A stretch of 64,000 nt of DNA, taken from NCBI GenBank assembly GCA_027575765.1, contig JANBPT010000162.1, forward strand, positions 1-64,000, read 5' to 3'. Origin of the DNA: Tieghemiomyces parasiticus (taxonomy: Eukaryota; Kickxellomycota; Dimargaritomycetes; Dimargaritales; Dimargaritaceae). Positions 47,045-57,248 of the stretch are shown piece by piece. Both the position numbers and the translations under genes were made by a program. Position 1 is the first letter of the stretch. Each line of letters starts with the position of its first letter. The notes below the pieces were generated by a model. That model made no database searches, had not been told where the DNA came from, and saw only the letters and a list, made by a program, of their open reading frames with translations.

Positions 47045-48279
47045 TGTGGCGTGGTCCCCCGAACATCCGTAGTAGAGTTATCCTTTAACTCCGTTCGTCA
47101 TATTTTATTAGGGTACGTTTGTTGGAAATATTTTGCGTTCACACCGAACATGTCTAATGGCGGGTATACTAGTTTTCGGTTACCTTGCCAAGTACACATT
47201 CATAAAGCGCGGCTGGCCGCACAATACTCCAAGTCGTAATTATTTTGGCCTTGACCAATGGCACTGGTCCGTGGTGGCCTTGTTGCCCGCCGTTTTTCAC
47301 GGCGGAGACGGTAGGCTTGACGAGTGTGGACGTCGACTAGGAGCCTGCCGATTATATTTCCAAATTTAGCCAAGGTGAGATGGAGCGTGGCGTGCAATAG
47401 GATGGCAGGCTCCTCCACCATGTCTCCAGCCATTCGATTTTCTACCAGCCCAGCTGCCGCCGGGAGAGGCTGAAGTGATTGGCCAGAGGTGTGACTTGCC
47501 ATTGGACTGCGGCCTGTTGTAAGCGGCAGGGTGACTGTAGACTGAAGTGAAGAGCGGAGTTTTACTAGCCGTTAAACAGGGCAGGGAGGGGACCGGGGGG
47601 AGAGGGGCTGCACATAGAATGCCGCCATGGCGCTTGTCAATCGCACTCCGCCCATCCTTACCGCCGCCTTGCACTGGGCGCTACGAGGCCATTTGGGAGT
47701 GCGGCGGCAGAGGAGGTGAGCGCCCAGCCCCATTAAACCCCTCCACCCTTTCCTCAGCCCCAGGGTGCCTTTGAGGCCCCGCCCATGGGCGTTAGTGTGT
47801 ACTGTATAATTTAAGGCGAGGAGAGGTGAGAGAGAGAGAGGGTCGGATGGCGTAGTCCCCACCACCCCGCCCTCGTCACCAAACGCTTCCTGTACATGGT
47901 GGCTCCAACGATGTGCGACAACAGCCTGTCATATTGGCCCACGCACACACGGTGGAGCGAAGGGAAACACCACCAACGGGACAAAGGTCGCTGCCGTCAT
48001 AGCCCCGCCACCGCGGTACGGCCAGTGCACAGACGAAGGCGCGGTAAACCAATCACTCCACTCTATCTTCCTCGCGGAGGCCGTGTTGTACTTCCTCATC
48101 GTGCAGGTTGACTCCCTCCGCCCTTTGCTCCCAGACCAGCTGCTTTTGTCCTTTGTCATTGCCATCTCATCTTGTAAATTCACCATTTTGTGACGCGTCG
48201 ACGCCTGCATCTCCCCCCCTCTCGTCCTTACCCTAGCCGCTACGCGCTTACGGCGCCCCCGTTCCTCCATATCGCCACT
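47045..48279. other. intergenic region upstream of ERD2
   Basis: No supported gene. A GA-rich stretch (GAGAGAGAGAG) lies at about 47827-47840. The sequence from about 48170 to 48279 is C/T-rich and forms the leader of ERD2. Confidence 0.5.
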
Positions 48280-48918
48280 ATGAACCTGTTCCGCTTGACG
48301 GCCGATCTGTTGCATCTGGCCTCCATCGTGATTCTGCTCCTCAAAATCCACCAAACCAAGTCGTGTGCCGGCCTATCTCTCAAGACCCAGCTCCTGTACT
48401 TCATCGTGTTCGCCACGCGTTACCTGGACCTATTCACGCGCTACTATGGCCTGTACAATAGTCTCATGAAACTCTTCTTTATCGGCACGTCGGCCTACAT
48501 TGTGTACCTCATGTACATGAAGTACCGTCCGTCCTACGCCGCCAACCTGGACACCTTCCGCATCGAGTTTCTGCTGGGCGGTGCCGCCCTCCTGGCCTTA
48601 GCCTTCCCGGTCACGTATTTCACCATGGATATCTTGTGGTCCTTCTCGGTGTATCTGGAGGCCGTCGCCATCCTGCCCCAGCTCTTTCAAATGACCCGCA
48701 CCGGCGAGGCCGAAACCATCACCTCCCACTACGTGTTCACCCTCGGCGCCTACCGTGCCCTCTACCTCTTCAACTGGATTTACCGCTACTACACCGAGGA
48801 CTACGTTGACGTCGTGGCCTGGGTCGCCGGATTTGTCCAGACCCTGCTCTACGCCGACTTCTTCTATATCTACTTTACCCGTGTGCTCAAGGGCCGCTCC
48901 ACCAAGCTACCCGTGTAG
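48280..48918 (+). CDS. ERD2: ER lumen protein-retaining (KDEL/HDEL) receptor
   Basis: This seven-helix Golgi/ER membrane receptor binds escaped ER residents carrying HDEL/KDEL ends and returns them by COPI transport. It is a single exon of 212 residues, the usual length. Hallmarks: MNLFRLTADLLHLASI at the start, LLKIHQTKSCAGLSLKTQ, the RYLDLF motif, YSLMKLFF-like segment, FRIEFLL, WSFSVYLEAVAILPQLFQM, TRTGEAETITSHYVF, and YRALYLFNWIYRY. I chose the ATG at 48280 because an in-frame upstream extension (Arg/Pro-rich) lies in the C/T-rich leader and has no counterpart in the family. Confidence 0.95.
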   Translation: MNLFRLTADLLHLASIVILLLKIHQTKSCAGLSLKTQLLYFIVFATRYLDLFTRYYGLYNSLMKLFFIGTSAYIVYLMYMKYRPSYAANLDTFRIEFLLGGAALLALAFPVTYFTMDILWSFSVYLEAVAILPQLFQMTRTGEAETITSHYVFTLGAYRALYLFNWIYRYYTEDYVDVVAWVAGFVQTLLYADFFYIYFTRVLKGRSTKLPV

Positions 48919-49488
48919 AGGCCGGGTGCTGGCATGCTTCGCCGCTGCTCAGCGTGCGATTCCATTCGCCGACCTCCCTACCGCGCGTCGTCGTCGCCAG
49001 GGTATGCCGGGACCAGCCATGGGAGAGGGGCCATCTGCGAAGGTAGTCTTGCATCTTGACTTTCCGACCCAAGCTAGCCGCGTAGACCACTTAGAGTCCA
49101 TCTCAGTTGCCACCCCTATAGATACTTAATCCGTATCTCCCCGTTCACCGTCTCGCCTGAGCGCTTTTCAACCTTACCCCATTTCCTATCCAGCGGTGAC
49201 ACGGCTGCTCCTCGCCACAAGCCGCCTCGGCCACCATCCATTTTCGCAATAAAAACCCGGTATTTAGTCTGATTGAGACGTCGCCATGGAGCGCAGGTAA
49301 CATAATTCTGACGAGCCAAGGCGGTGGTATAGAAACTCCCGGGCACCGATTGGCAACGGCCTAGCTGTAAATGATTCTAAGCTCTACGTTCGTAGAGCCG
49401 AAGAGTGGGAATATCGGCTAAAAAGTAGGCAGCCCATTACTCTCACAACACTGCCATGGTATGGCCGCTGGTTTCTGCTGCCCTCGTT
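48919..49488. other. convergent intergenic region
   Basis: The 3' flanks of ERD2 and the minus-strand SVIP-like gene. An AATAAAA near 49247 could serve as a poly(A) signal. No gene. Confidence 0.45.
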
Positions 49489-49887
49489 TTAGTCGGCTTT
49501 CCATGCTTGGGTCTCCGCCGCTATCCGCTCCCGCTGGTAATCCTCCTCTTGGAGTTGCTTGGTCGTTTTCTGCTGCTGTTCCGTTAGTTTCTGGGCAATC
49601 TTTCCTGGGCCTGTAGAACTGTTGAGGCCACGTTTCTGCGACGCCTGAGCACGCTTCTCCGCCGCGGCAAGGAGGGCTCCGCGGTCGGGTTGCTTAGCGG
49701 AGACTGCCGCAGGGCGAGTCGCATTCGGAGGCGGAGTCGCCTTGAGCGGCCCGCTGGACAGGTCCTGCATGGGGTGGCCGGCCGCCTGCTTTGGGGCCGG
49801 GGTCGGTGGGTCGGCTGACCCCAATGTGCGGCCCCCACCCGACCGGTGGCCTTTGTCGGGCCTAATGCAGGAGGACAGGGCACCCAT
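49489..49887 (-). CDS. SVIP-like small p97/Cdc48-interacting protein
   Basis: Single exon, 132 residues. The start MGALSSCIRP gives Gly2 for N-myristoylation and Cys7 for palmitoylation, as in lipid-anchored SVIP. A Pro/Gly/Ala-rich linker follows. Then RGALLAAAEKR exactly fits the VCP-interacting motif RxxxxxAAxxR, in the same context as SVIP (followed by a QKRG segment). The C-terminal ~40 residues (KLTEQQQKTTKQLQEEDYQRERIAAE) look like a charged helix or coiled coil. SVIP binds the N-domain of p97/VCP and inhibits ER-associated degradation; ERD2 next door is also an ER-quality-control gene, though adjacency in fungi means little. The coding-strand leader is C/T-rich. It is longer than human SVIP (77 residues), so orthology is inferred from the motif arrangement only. 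Confidence 0.65.
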   Translation of the reverse strand: MGALSSCIRPDKGHRSGGGRTLGSADPPTPAPKQAAGHPMQDLSSGPLKATPPPNATRPAAVSAKQPDRGALLAAAEKRAQASQKRGLNSSTGPGKIAQKLTEQQQKTTKQLQEEDYQRERIAAETQAWKAD

Positions 49888-51222
49888 TTCGGAGGGGATG
49901 TGCCAAGTGCGAAAGAAGAACAGTAAGGGTAAGAATGGGGAGGGAGGGGGAGGGGAACGCAATTCGGATGGCGCAGAGCTGGTATTATTTTTTGGGGGGA
50001 GCGGAGATGTGGGCAAGTGCGGTTGCGAGCTTGGCTGGCGGGCGGCAGGGCAGACTGCTGGGATTGTCTGGCGCGAACCTGCCAAGTGGGAAGTTGGAAA
50101 GATGCAATGGCAATTAAGGTAGGGGAATGCGTGGCAGCAGAGAGACCCAAGGTGTGCTCGTGAACGGGTGTGCATATCGGCGTACCCATAACAGAAGGCC
50201 GAAGGCTCCCCAGTCCCTGGCTCAGGCACACTCTCGAACCAACCTCCGCTCTAGCGCCCACGGGCGGAATGGTCGCCTCCCCCTCCCCCTCCGGCGATAC
50301 CAGTCGTGATGGAAGTCGGCCGTGCTTCGGGTGCGCCGGTTAGCAGGGGGTAAACGTCACAGATGTGGCGCACGTCAAGTGTCGCCAACCTTACAACCCT
50401 AGGTACATGAGGCCTGGTTTAGAGCAGCTATGAGGCTAGGTTCCAACCTGGTTCCCGACGGAGCAACTTGGCCGTAGTTTTGTGTATGGAGGCGTCTGGC
50501 CTGATCGATAGCACTAGTGGTTCCGCCTCCCGCCCGCTCGGCCCAGTCTACCTCTCCACCGTTACCCCGTAGGTATGGGGAGTAGTGCTCCTGCCCTGCC
50601 CCCTCCCCAACTTCAGGTGACCGGTGCTTGGATTACACAGAATTAGCACCGTGCCTTCCGCCCCCGGCTTCCACATGCCAGTGCGTGGGGAGAGGGGAAG
50701 AGGTAGAGGCGCCTCCCCCTGTCGAGTTGGCTACCGGGCCCACCTCGGCACCGTGCCGTACCATAGGTCAGACCGTAGCACGAATGATAATGTAGCAAAG
50801 GCTGGCAGAGATAATTGGAACGACCTGGCGTCCTCCAGTGACTACACACCCCTCCCCACCCTTTCTCACAGCCCAAGGCCCCACAGCATATTTTTTTTAA
50901 ACCCCTCCTCGTCCCAACCGTCGCAGCCACCGGGCCGTCGGCACGCATAACCGGTAGTGTGCCCTGGCCCAACCCAAGAGGGTCCCCCCTGGCTTGCCGT
51001 TTGACATCGCTGCGACACCTTGGTTGTGCATCCCCTCCCCCCACATCTGGACCTAGTCAATTCTGGTTACACTTCACCCTCGTCACGACTCTACTTTTGT
51101 TCACCGAAACCACCCCTTCGTCCCCGCCTTTCTAGATCCAACTGTCAAGCATATTTCCTAAGTTTTTTGCTGTTTTGTATTTCTTGGTTTGTTCTTCTGC
51201 TCACCGCTCTCCTCGACCCGCC
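49888..51222. other. divergent intergenic region
   Basis: From 49900 to about 50010 the plus strand is G-rich, i.e. the leader of the minus-strand SVIP-like gene. From about 50820 to 51222 the plus strand is C/T-rich, i.e. the leader of the carrier gene at 51223. No gene is seen between. Confidence 0.5.
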
Positions 51223-52257
51223 ATGGCCCCATCAGCATCTCTCTCGTCCGTCGATTCGGGACCGGATCCGGCGACCGCGGTGGCCTCAGCGGTACCAGCC
51301 GCGGCTCCAGCCCCGCTGCCCTCCGGAAACATCCTGAGCAGAGCTCTCTCGCTCGATTTCCTTAAGCACCTGCTGGCGGGCGGTGTCGCCGGGGCAGTCT
51401 CGCGCACGGTGGTCAGCCCCCTCGAGCGCATGAAGATTCTGTTTCAGGTCCAGGGCCCCGGAGCGGCTAATTACCAAGGGGTGCTGCCGACGCTGGCCAA
51501 GATCTGGCGGGAGGAAGGTGCCCTGGGCTACATGCGTGGCAACGGTACCAACGTGATCCGCATCGTGCCGTACAGTGCGGTCCAGTTCGCGGCCTACGAG
51601 CAGCTCAAGCGGATACTCATGGAGCCGGGCAAAAAGGAATTAGACACGAAACGCCGTCTGACGGCCGGGGCGGGGGCCGGAATCGCCTCCGTCGCCGCGA
51701 CCTATCCGCTCGATATCGTCCGGACCCGGTTGAGCGTCCAGAGCGGCCAACTGGACCTGCAGGACCTGCCGCGCGACGCTAAGGGCCGTCCGGTTATTCC
51801 TAAACTTCCCGGTATCCTGGATACCATGAAGACCATCGTGCGGACCGAGGGCGGACTCCTGGGGCTTTACGCCGGGCTGTGGCCCACGCTGCTCGGCGTG
51901 GCCCCCTACGTGGCGCTAAATTTCCAGTGCTACGAGGTGCTGCGCAAGTTTTTCACCCCGCCTGGCGCAGACTCCCCCACCGCCGGCCGGAAACTGGCTT
52001 GCGGAGCCCTCGCCGGATCCATCGCCCAAACCATTACCTACCCGCTCGACGTCCTCCGCCGACGGATGCAGGTCACCGGGATGACAAGTATGGACTACAA
52101 GTACCGTAACACGTGGCACGCCGTCACCGAGATGCTTCGGAATGAAGGCGTTCGTGGGTTGTACAAGGGTCTGATCCCCAACTACCTCAAGGTCGCCCCT
52201 GCCATCGGTGTGAGCTTCCTGACGTACGAGTGGTGTAAGGAGGTCCTGAACGTGTAG
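51223..52257 (+). CDS. mitochondrial carrier (SLC25 family), probable APS/PAPS transporter type
   Basis: Inner-mitochondrial-membrane solute carrier of 344 residues, single exon. It has the three-fold repeat with signatures SPLERMK (P66), YPLDIVR and YPLDVLRRR, plus FLKHLLAGGVAGAVSRTVV, NVIRIVPYSAVQF, VAPYVALNFQCYE and AGSIAQTITYPLD. These fit best the yeast Ypr011c carrier, which transports adenosine 5'-phosphosulfate and 3'-phospho-APS. Related CoA or ATP-Mg/Pi carriers are the alternatives, and substrate contact residues were not modelled. The ~40-residue Ala/Pro/Ser-rich N-terminus is not conserved. The ATG at 51223 is the first in the frame and follows a C/T-rich leader. Confidence 0.85.
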   Translation: MAPSASLSSVDSGPDPATAVASAVPAAAPAPLPSGNILSRALSLDFLKHLLAGGVAGAVSRTVVSPLERMKILFQVQGPGAANYQGVLPTLAKIWREEGALGYMRGNGTNVIRIVPYSAVQFAAYEQLKRILMEPGKKELDTKRRLTAGAGAGIASVAATYPLDIVRTRLSVQSGQLDLQDLPRDAKGRPVIPKLPGILDTMKTIVRTEGGLLGLYAGLWPTLLGVAPYVALNFQCYEVLRKFFTPPGADSPTAGRKLACGALAGSIAQTITYPLDVLRRRMQVTGMTSMDYKYRNTWHAVTEMLRNEGVRGLYKGLIPNYLKVAPAIGVSFLTYEWCKEVLNV

Positions 52258-53006
52258 ATCGCACATTTATCTGTTCTATCGCGGGCAGTCCCACCATACA
52301 AGGGTTTCCAATACAAGGTTATACATACCCCGTGAGCAAGAACCCTACCATGTGGACTTTGCCGACTCCAATTATTATTACTTTTCTTTCATCCGTCATT
52401 TGTACCCACTTTCCCCCCCCCCCCTCTCATCACTCCCTCCCCTTAAACATGACCTTCATGCCACTTCCATCTCAACGACCCCTCCTCCCCCCTCCACCTC
52501 GCCTCACCCCAACCCTTCTTAACATTGTCGTTGAGATGTCCACTCGCTCCTCTCGACGTAGAGACTATTAAAAAGAAAAGATATTTATCACACCACATTC
52601 GACGGGTTTGAGCTGAGTGGCCGATTCGAACTGTCCCGTCGACAACATGGAAGAGATCTCAATATAATCGGGACCAATAACGGGACGGTAGTCGAACGTC
52701 TGATTGCTCAGTACCATGCACCCAACTAATCCGAGTATGGTTACACAGGTCTAGTACACTTCATATTTCTTAACTGTCAAATGGAGTTCAGTAGGTTTAA
52801 TTGCTGGATTAAAAGTTAAGTTTAAATGTTGGATGGCTACTGAGGGGATATATAATGAGGGGTGGAGGAGGCCATTGGAGCATTGCATTGCACTAGGGTG
52901 ATGTAAATATTGTTTTGGTTGGGGAAAATAAGGTGAAGTTGGTGAGAGGGGAGGAGTATTAAAATGGAAAGATGAGAGGGGGAGAGGAAGTTGATGGAAA
53001 AAAGGG
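52258..53006. other. convergent intergenic region
   Basis: 3' flanks of the carrier (plus) and LeuA-like gene A (minus). A C-rich stretch is at 52407-52420, and G/A-rich DNA with AATAAG-like motifs is at 52840-53000. No gene. Confidence 0.5.
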
Positions 53007-54275
53007 CTAGGCTTGGTCGACCAGCTTGATCAGGTCAGCATCGGTGACTTCGGTGCGATCCTCGGCCAGGATCTTGAACTTGGCAAACAGAATATTGAGA
53101 CGGTCAGGACTGAGATCCAGATGGTCAACCTTGAGCCGTTCCAGCCGGGCCTGGAAGGCGCTGCGGCCGCTGAGTTTGCTGAGGATGAGCCCGTCGCTGG
53201 TGGCACCCACCATCTCGGGGTCGAGGTACTCGTAGGTCGAACGGTTACGCAGGAGCCCATGCTGGTGGATCCCCGAGGTATGGCGGAACACATTTTGACC
53301 GACGATGGGCTTGTTGGGTGCCATGGTGGTACCCCCGAGCTCCACGACCATTCGACACAGGCGCGTGAAGTCACGCGTGTGGAGATTATGCCGGGCCTGG
53401 TAGTGCTCCGGATGGGTGGTCAAGATCATAGCGATTTCCTCAATGGCGGCGTTTCCCGCCCGCTCCCCGATACCAGCCATGGTGGAATCGATGATGGTGG
53501 CGCCGGCCTCGATACCGGCCAAAATATTGGCCACCCCCAACCCCAGGTCGTTGTGGGTGTGCACGCCCCAACGGACGCGTTGCGGGTCGTGGGCGGTGTG
53601 GTCGACACAGTACTTGACGATACGGTAAAACTCGGCCGGGATGCAGGAGCCGACGGTATCGGAGAGGTATACGGTATCGGCACCAGCGTCGATGGCCGTC
53701 TGGAAGGCTCGGCATAGAAACTCGGGGTCGGAGCGGGCGGAATCTTCCGAACACAGGGTGACGTGTGGGGTGTACCGGAGCGCGTAGCGGGTCCCGTGGT
53801 CAATCATCTCTAGACACTTTTCCCGGGTGATGCGGAGTTTATGTTCCAGGTGGATATCGGAGGTGGCGATAAAGAGGCGGATGGCAAACCGTGGCGCGTC
53901 CTTGATGGCCTCGTAGGTCCGGTCAATATCGTATTCGATCGGCCGGGTCAGGGCTGTGACCATTACGGGCTTGCCGATATGTTGGCGACCCTCCATGAGC
54001 GGGCCAACCTCGCGCGCGATGCGTTGACAGGCCTCGAAGGAGGACGCCGAGGATACCGGGAAGCTGGCATCGATCTCGTCGATGCCCATTTTGGAGAGCT
54101 CCCGGGCGATGGCGACCTTCTTGTCCAGGCTAAAGTTGACCCCCGGGGCTTGTTCGCCGTCCCGAAGGGAGGTGTCGCTGAAGTAGATGGTGCGAAGGGA
54201 CCCGTGACCGTTGGTCAGGGCGGTCCCGTTGCCCGACTGGGCGGCAGGGGTGGATAGACCGTTGGTTCCCAGCAT
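53007..54275 (-). CDS. LeuA-type acyltransferase A (2-isopropylmalate synthase-like, no regulatory domain)
   Basis: A TIM-barrel enzyme of the isopropylmalate/homocitrate/citramalate synthase family that condenses acetyl-CoA with a 2-oxo acid. Single exon, 422 residues. The first ~26 residues (Asn/Gly/Ser-rich) are unconserved. Catalytic motif DTSLRDGEQAPG has R38/D39; then EIDASFPVSS, FIATSDIHLEHKL, the metal-binding VHTHNDLGLGVAN, MAGIGERAGNAAIEEIAM and the SGIHQHGLL loop. It resembles the bacterial/plant LeuA type, not the longer fungal Leu4 type. After the barrel only a helical linker follows (SGRSAFQARLERL ... EVTDADLIKLV). The C-terminal LeuA allosteric domain (about 120-150 residues) is absent, so leucine feedback is not expected. 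The exact oxo-acid substrate cannot be read from the sequence; homocitrate or another alkylmalate synthase is possible. Confidence 0.8.
   Translation of the reverse strand: MLGTNGLSTPAAQSGNGTALTNGHGSLRTIYFSDTSLRDGEQAPGVNFSLDKKVAIARELSKMGIDEIDASFPVSSASSFEACQRIAREVGPLMEGRQHIGKPVMVTALTRPIEYDIDRTYEAIKDAPRFAIRLFIATSDIHLEHKLRITREKCLEMIDHGTRYALRYTPHVTLCSEDSARSDPEFLCRAFQTAIDAGADTVYLSDTVGSCIPAEFYRIVKYCVDHTAHDPQRVRWGVHTHNDLGLGVANILAGIEAGATIIDSTMAGIGERAGNAAIEEIAMILTTHPEHYQARHNLHTRDFTRLCRMVVELGGTTMAPNKPIVGQNVFRHTSGIHQHGLLRNRSTYEYLDPEMVGATSDGLILSKLSGRSAFQARLERLKVDHLDLSPDRLNILFAKFKILAEDRTEVTDADLIKLVDQA
53032..53325 (-). repeat. near-identical tract shared with LeuA-like gene B
   Basis: The last ~290 nt of the coding region of gene A match 57268-57561 of gene B at about 97%. 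The rest of the two genes is much more diverged. The boundary is sharp at the ...LGGTTMAPNKPIVG region. This is typical of gene conversion. Confidence 0.8.
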
Positions 54276-57248
54276 GGCAGTCGGTAAACGGAAAGGGCGA
54301 TGGGTCGATCGGGAGGGGAATGGAAGCAGTTGGACAACAAAAAACTATACAAGTAGATAGAGATCAGAAGCGGGGACGGAGTCGAAAATTGCAAAGCGAA
54401 GCCTAGCTCCTTAAATTGCGAATTATCGGTGGATAACTGATTGAGTCAGGACATGGCCAACGCCCGGGATTTATACCGACCGAAGGTGACAGGGTAGCGG
54501 ACTCCCCTCACCCATCATCTACCCTCCCCCGCATCTACTTATTACTGCCCTACAGAATAGTACGTAACAGACTGAGACTGGGAAGGCAGAAGGGGCGGGG
54601 GGGGGCGGGGAGGGTCGGTAGAGGTATAGTGAGTGGTAGGAGATAGAGGTAGGTTGGTGGCGTTCCTTGTGGGGGGGGGGCGGTTGACCTGCCCCTCGGG
54701 CCAGTTCTTGCCCCAACCATAATGCCGGGCCTACGCTGCCGGTAGAGCGCGCCAGTATTGCCGAGTCAAGGCAGCCTGGGTCAGTGACGCAAGAACGAGG
54801 AGGAGGAGGGAGAGGGTAAGACGGCAACGTTTAGGTCAGGGGTAGTGTATCATAGCATCACCCCTACGCTGCACCTTGGTGTGCGATGCAGCCTAGGTTA
54901 GGAAGCCAACGGCCCACCCAGATATAGCAAGGCCTAAAGTAACCCGATTCAGTCGGTCACTCGGGCCATTGTGTCGTCCGCACCCGCATCGGTTTATGCC
55001 AACGAAGCGTGGACATGGTGTAGTGGAAGCCAGGCTGGCCCACTGTCGAGGTGGCCACGTAGCGTCGAGGGAGAAGGTCGCTGTTCCGTATGGGCCGCCC
55101 CTGCTTGCTGATGGCCAAATTGGAATACAGTGGTGACTAGATAGGCCCACGGTGTGCGCTTAGGTGGTCTGTTTAGAAAGGGTATGGCGAATAGCCATCT
55201 AGTTGACAATCATAAACACCTCAATGGGAAGAGTACGTGGTCCTGCGTGCCAAGTCCGTATGTGACGCCGCTAATTAACCCAGCAGTTGTGCTGGTCAAT
55301 GATATTGCCGGGATAGCCCTGTGGTACTGCATTGTAATCGCTCTCCCATCCCCGTAGAGGGCCCTACCCCCAGCCGGGGTGTAGTTCACTACTTTCAGGC
55401 GGCCACCCTTATGAGTCCCGCCGGGGAATATTCACAGGTTAGCCGCGTGCCTGTCTGGGCACAGGTGCGATAAGTGCCCAGGTTGGGTAGCCTCCCGGGC
55501 CTTACAGACCTGGATGGTGGGATATAGCGCAATAGAAGGCTATAACTGATCAGCAGTATACCCCAGGGAGTGCCGAGCGATGACCCCAGTCTCCGAACGG
55601 CGAAGAATCCAAGCCAGAGCCGATTAAGGGTCGGCCAAGGCGGACGTTTGGTTGTGTGTGTGTGTGTTTTTACCACAGCCGCGAACGAAGCCAGCAGCCG
55701 TGGCACCACTTGTGTGCTGTCTTTCGACTCACGCCGTACGTCTATCCCCGTCCCCTTGCACCCAGCCAGCTCCTCCTCCCTATTCATCCCGTATGCAGCC
55801 TAGTTCCGGCCGTTCCCAGGCAGACGTGTCAAATGGTGGCGTATTAAGGGGCGCTCAACAATGCTGCTAGGATTAGCAATGTGAGTGTATGGCCACACAG
55901 GGGTGACCTGCGGAAGTAAGCAGGTGGGTGTAAGATTTTCCGACCTGGCAGTAGATTAATTATGAAGGCCCTGAGTAGCTCCCTGGGGGTTTAATCCATT
56001 TAGGGGTGATGAGTGATCCGTCGCCACCGAGCGGAGTATGTAGTATCCATGCGGAATTTATGTTCTCGGCGAGTGTTCCAGGCCTCGTCTAGTGCATGAT
56101 GCAATCTGTGGGTGCAGGCAATGAAACAGCGTGTGAGGGGCGTGTAGATTGTAATGCGTCAAGATAAGCGCCACTTCGAGAACGTCCCGACCGATCTCAT
56201 TGTACTAGCGGTATGGGGGGGGGGGTTGGTGCTCGGACGGATATTTCCTTGAGGCCGACTGGGCAGCACCAGTACCCGGTCTAACCTGACTGTCATTTTT
56301 TTTATATTTGCAATTGACCATCTCCTTGTGTGATTTCAGACCAGAATTGCAGCCAGCAGATCCGATCGGAACTTCGGAGAGCGGCATGGTACCATTGCCT
56401 AGAAATCGCACCTATATTAGTCTAAGCGTCATGGAGATTATAGTCAAATAGTATCGATCCGGTAAGAGGGCCCTCAGAAGTAATACTAGTAAATGAGAGG
56501 AGCAACCGACGGCTTCTCGATGTGGGGTACTGTATGGGGATGAACATCACGGATTCAAACGGACACGGTAAAATATGGTGAGCCATGAGGCGAAAAGCAC
56601 CGCCAGACCTGGCGCCCCACTTTGAATTGCATCGTTGGGATTAAATGAGAAAGCGGTTTCCCCCCATGGAGGAAGAGGAGACGGGATACAATCGTTTCTA
56701 GTCGTCTGCCTACGGTAGAGAGAGAAAGAGAGGGGAGGGCATATATACGCATCCAGGCTAATGATTAAATATGGAGTGAGCCCTTGCTTAATGTGCTCAC
56801 AATTCTTCGTCTCACAGTGATTAAAGTCAAAGTTGCCGAGGTACTATATAGGCTGTTTACGTGGTGATAATTGCTTGCTCTATACCGCCACGCAATTCGG
56901 GTCCACGTCTCATACTTTGATGACGCTCAGTGCGCCTAATATGGTGTATGGCATACGCTGCCCCGGGTTAGGTACCGACACCAGCAGTAATGGAACTTAC
57001 CGGGTGCTTAAACGAGGTATTAGGGGGGTGATGGAGTTGAATACTTACCCAAATTTTCTAGCCAGTGTTTTATACGATAGGCATTGACCAATTCAAAGTC
57101 GACAGGGCGCAGGTTGCGAGGAAACCTGTTAGACCAGGGAAGATACACTAATAATCACGGGGAAGCATCAGGAGGGGGGACGGAAGCCAAAAGTAGACAA
57201 TCAAGAAGGGTGGCAGTGAATTACAGATAACGCACCGTTAGGCTGAGC
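54276..57248. other. 3-kb region between the two LeuA-like genes
   Basis: No supported gene. The stretch up to about 54830 is G-rich on the plus strand and forms the leader of gene A. A (GT)7 run lies at about 55653-55667 and a run of 11 G at 56215-56225. Overlapping open frames at 55400-55860 have no motif. Confidence 0.5.
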
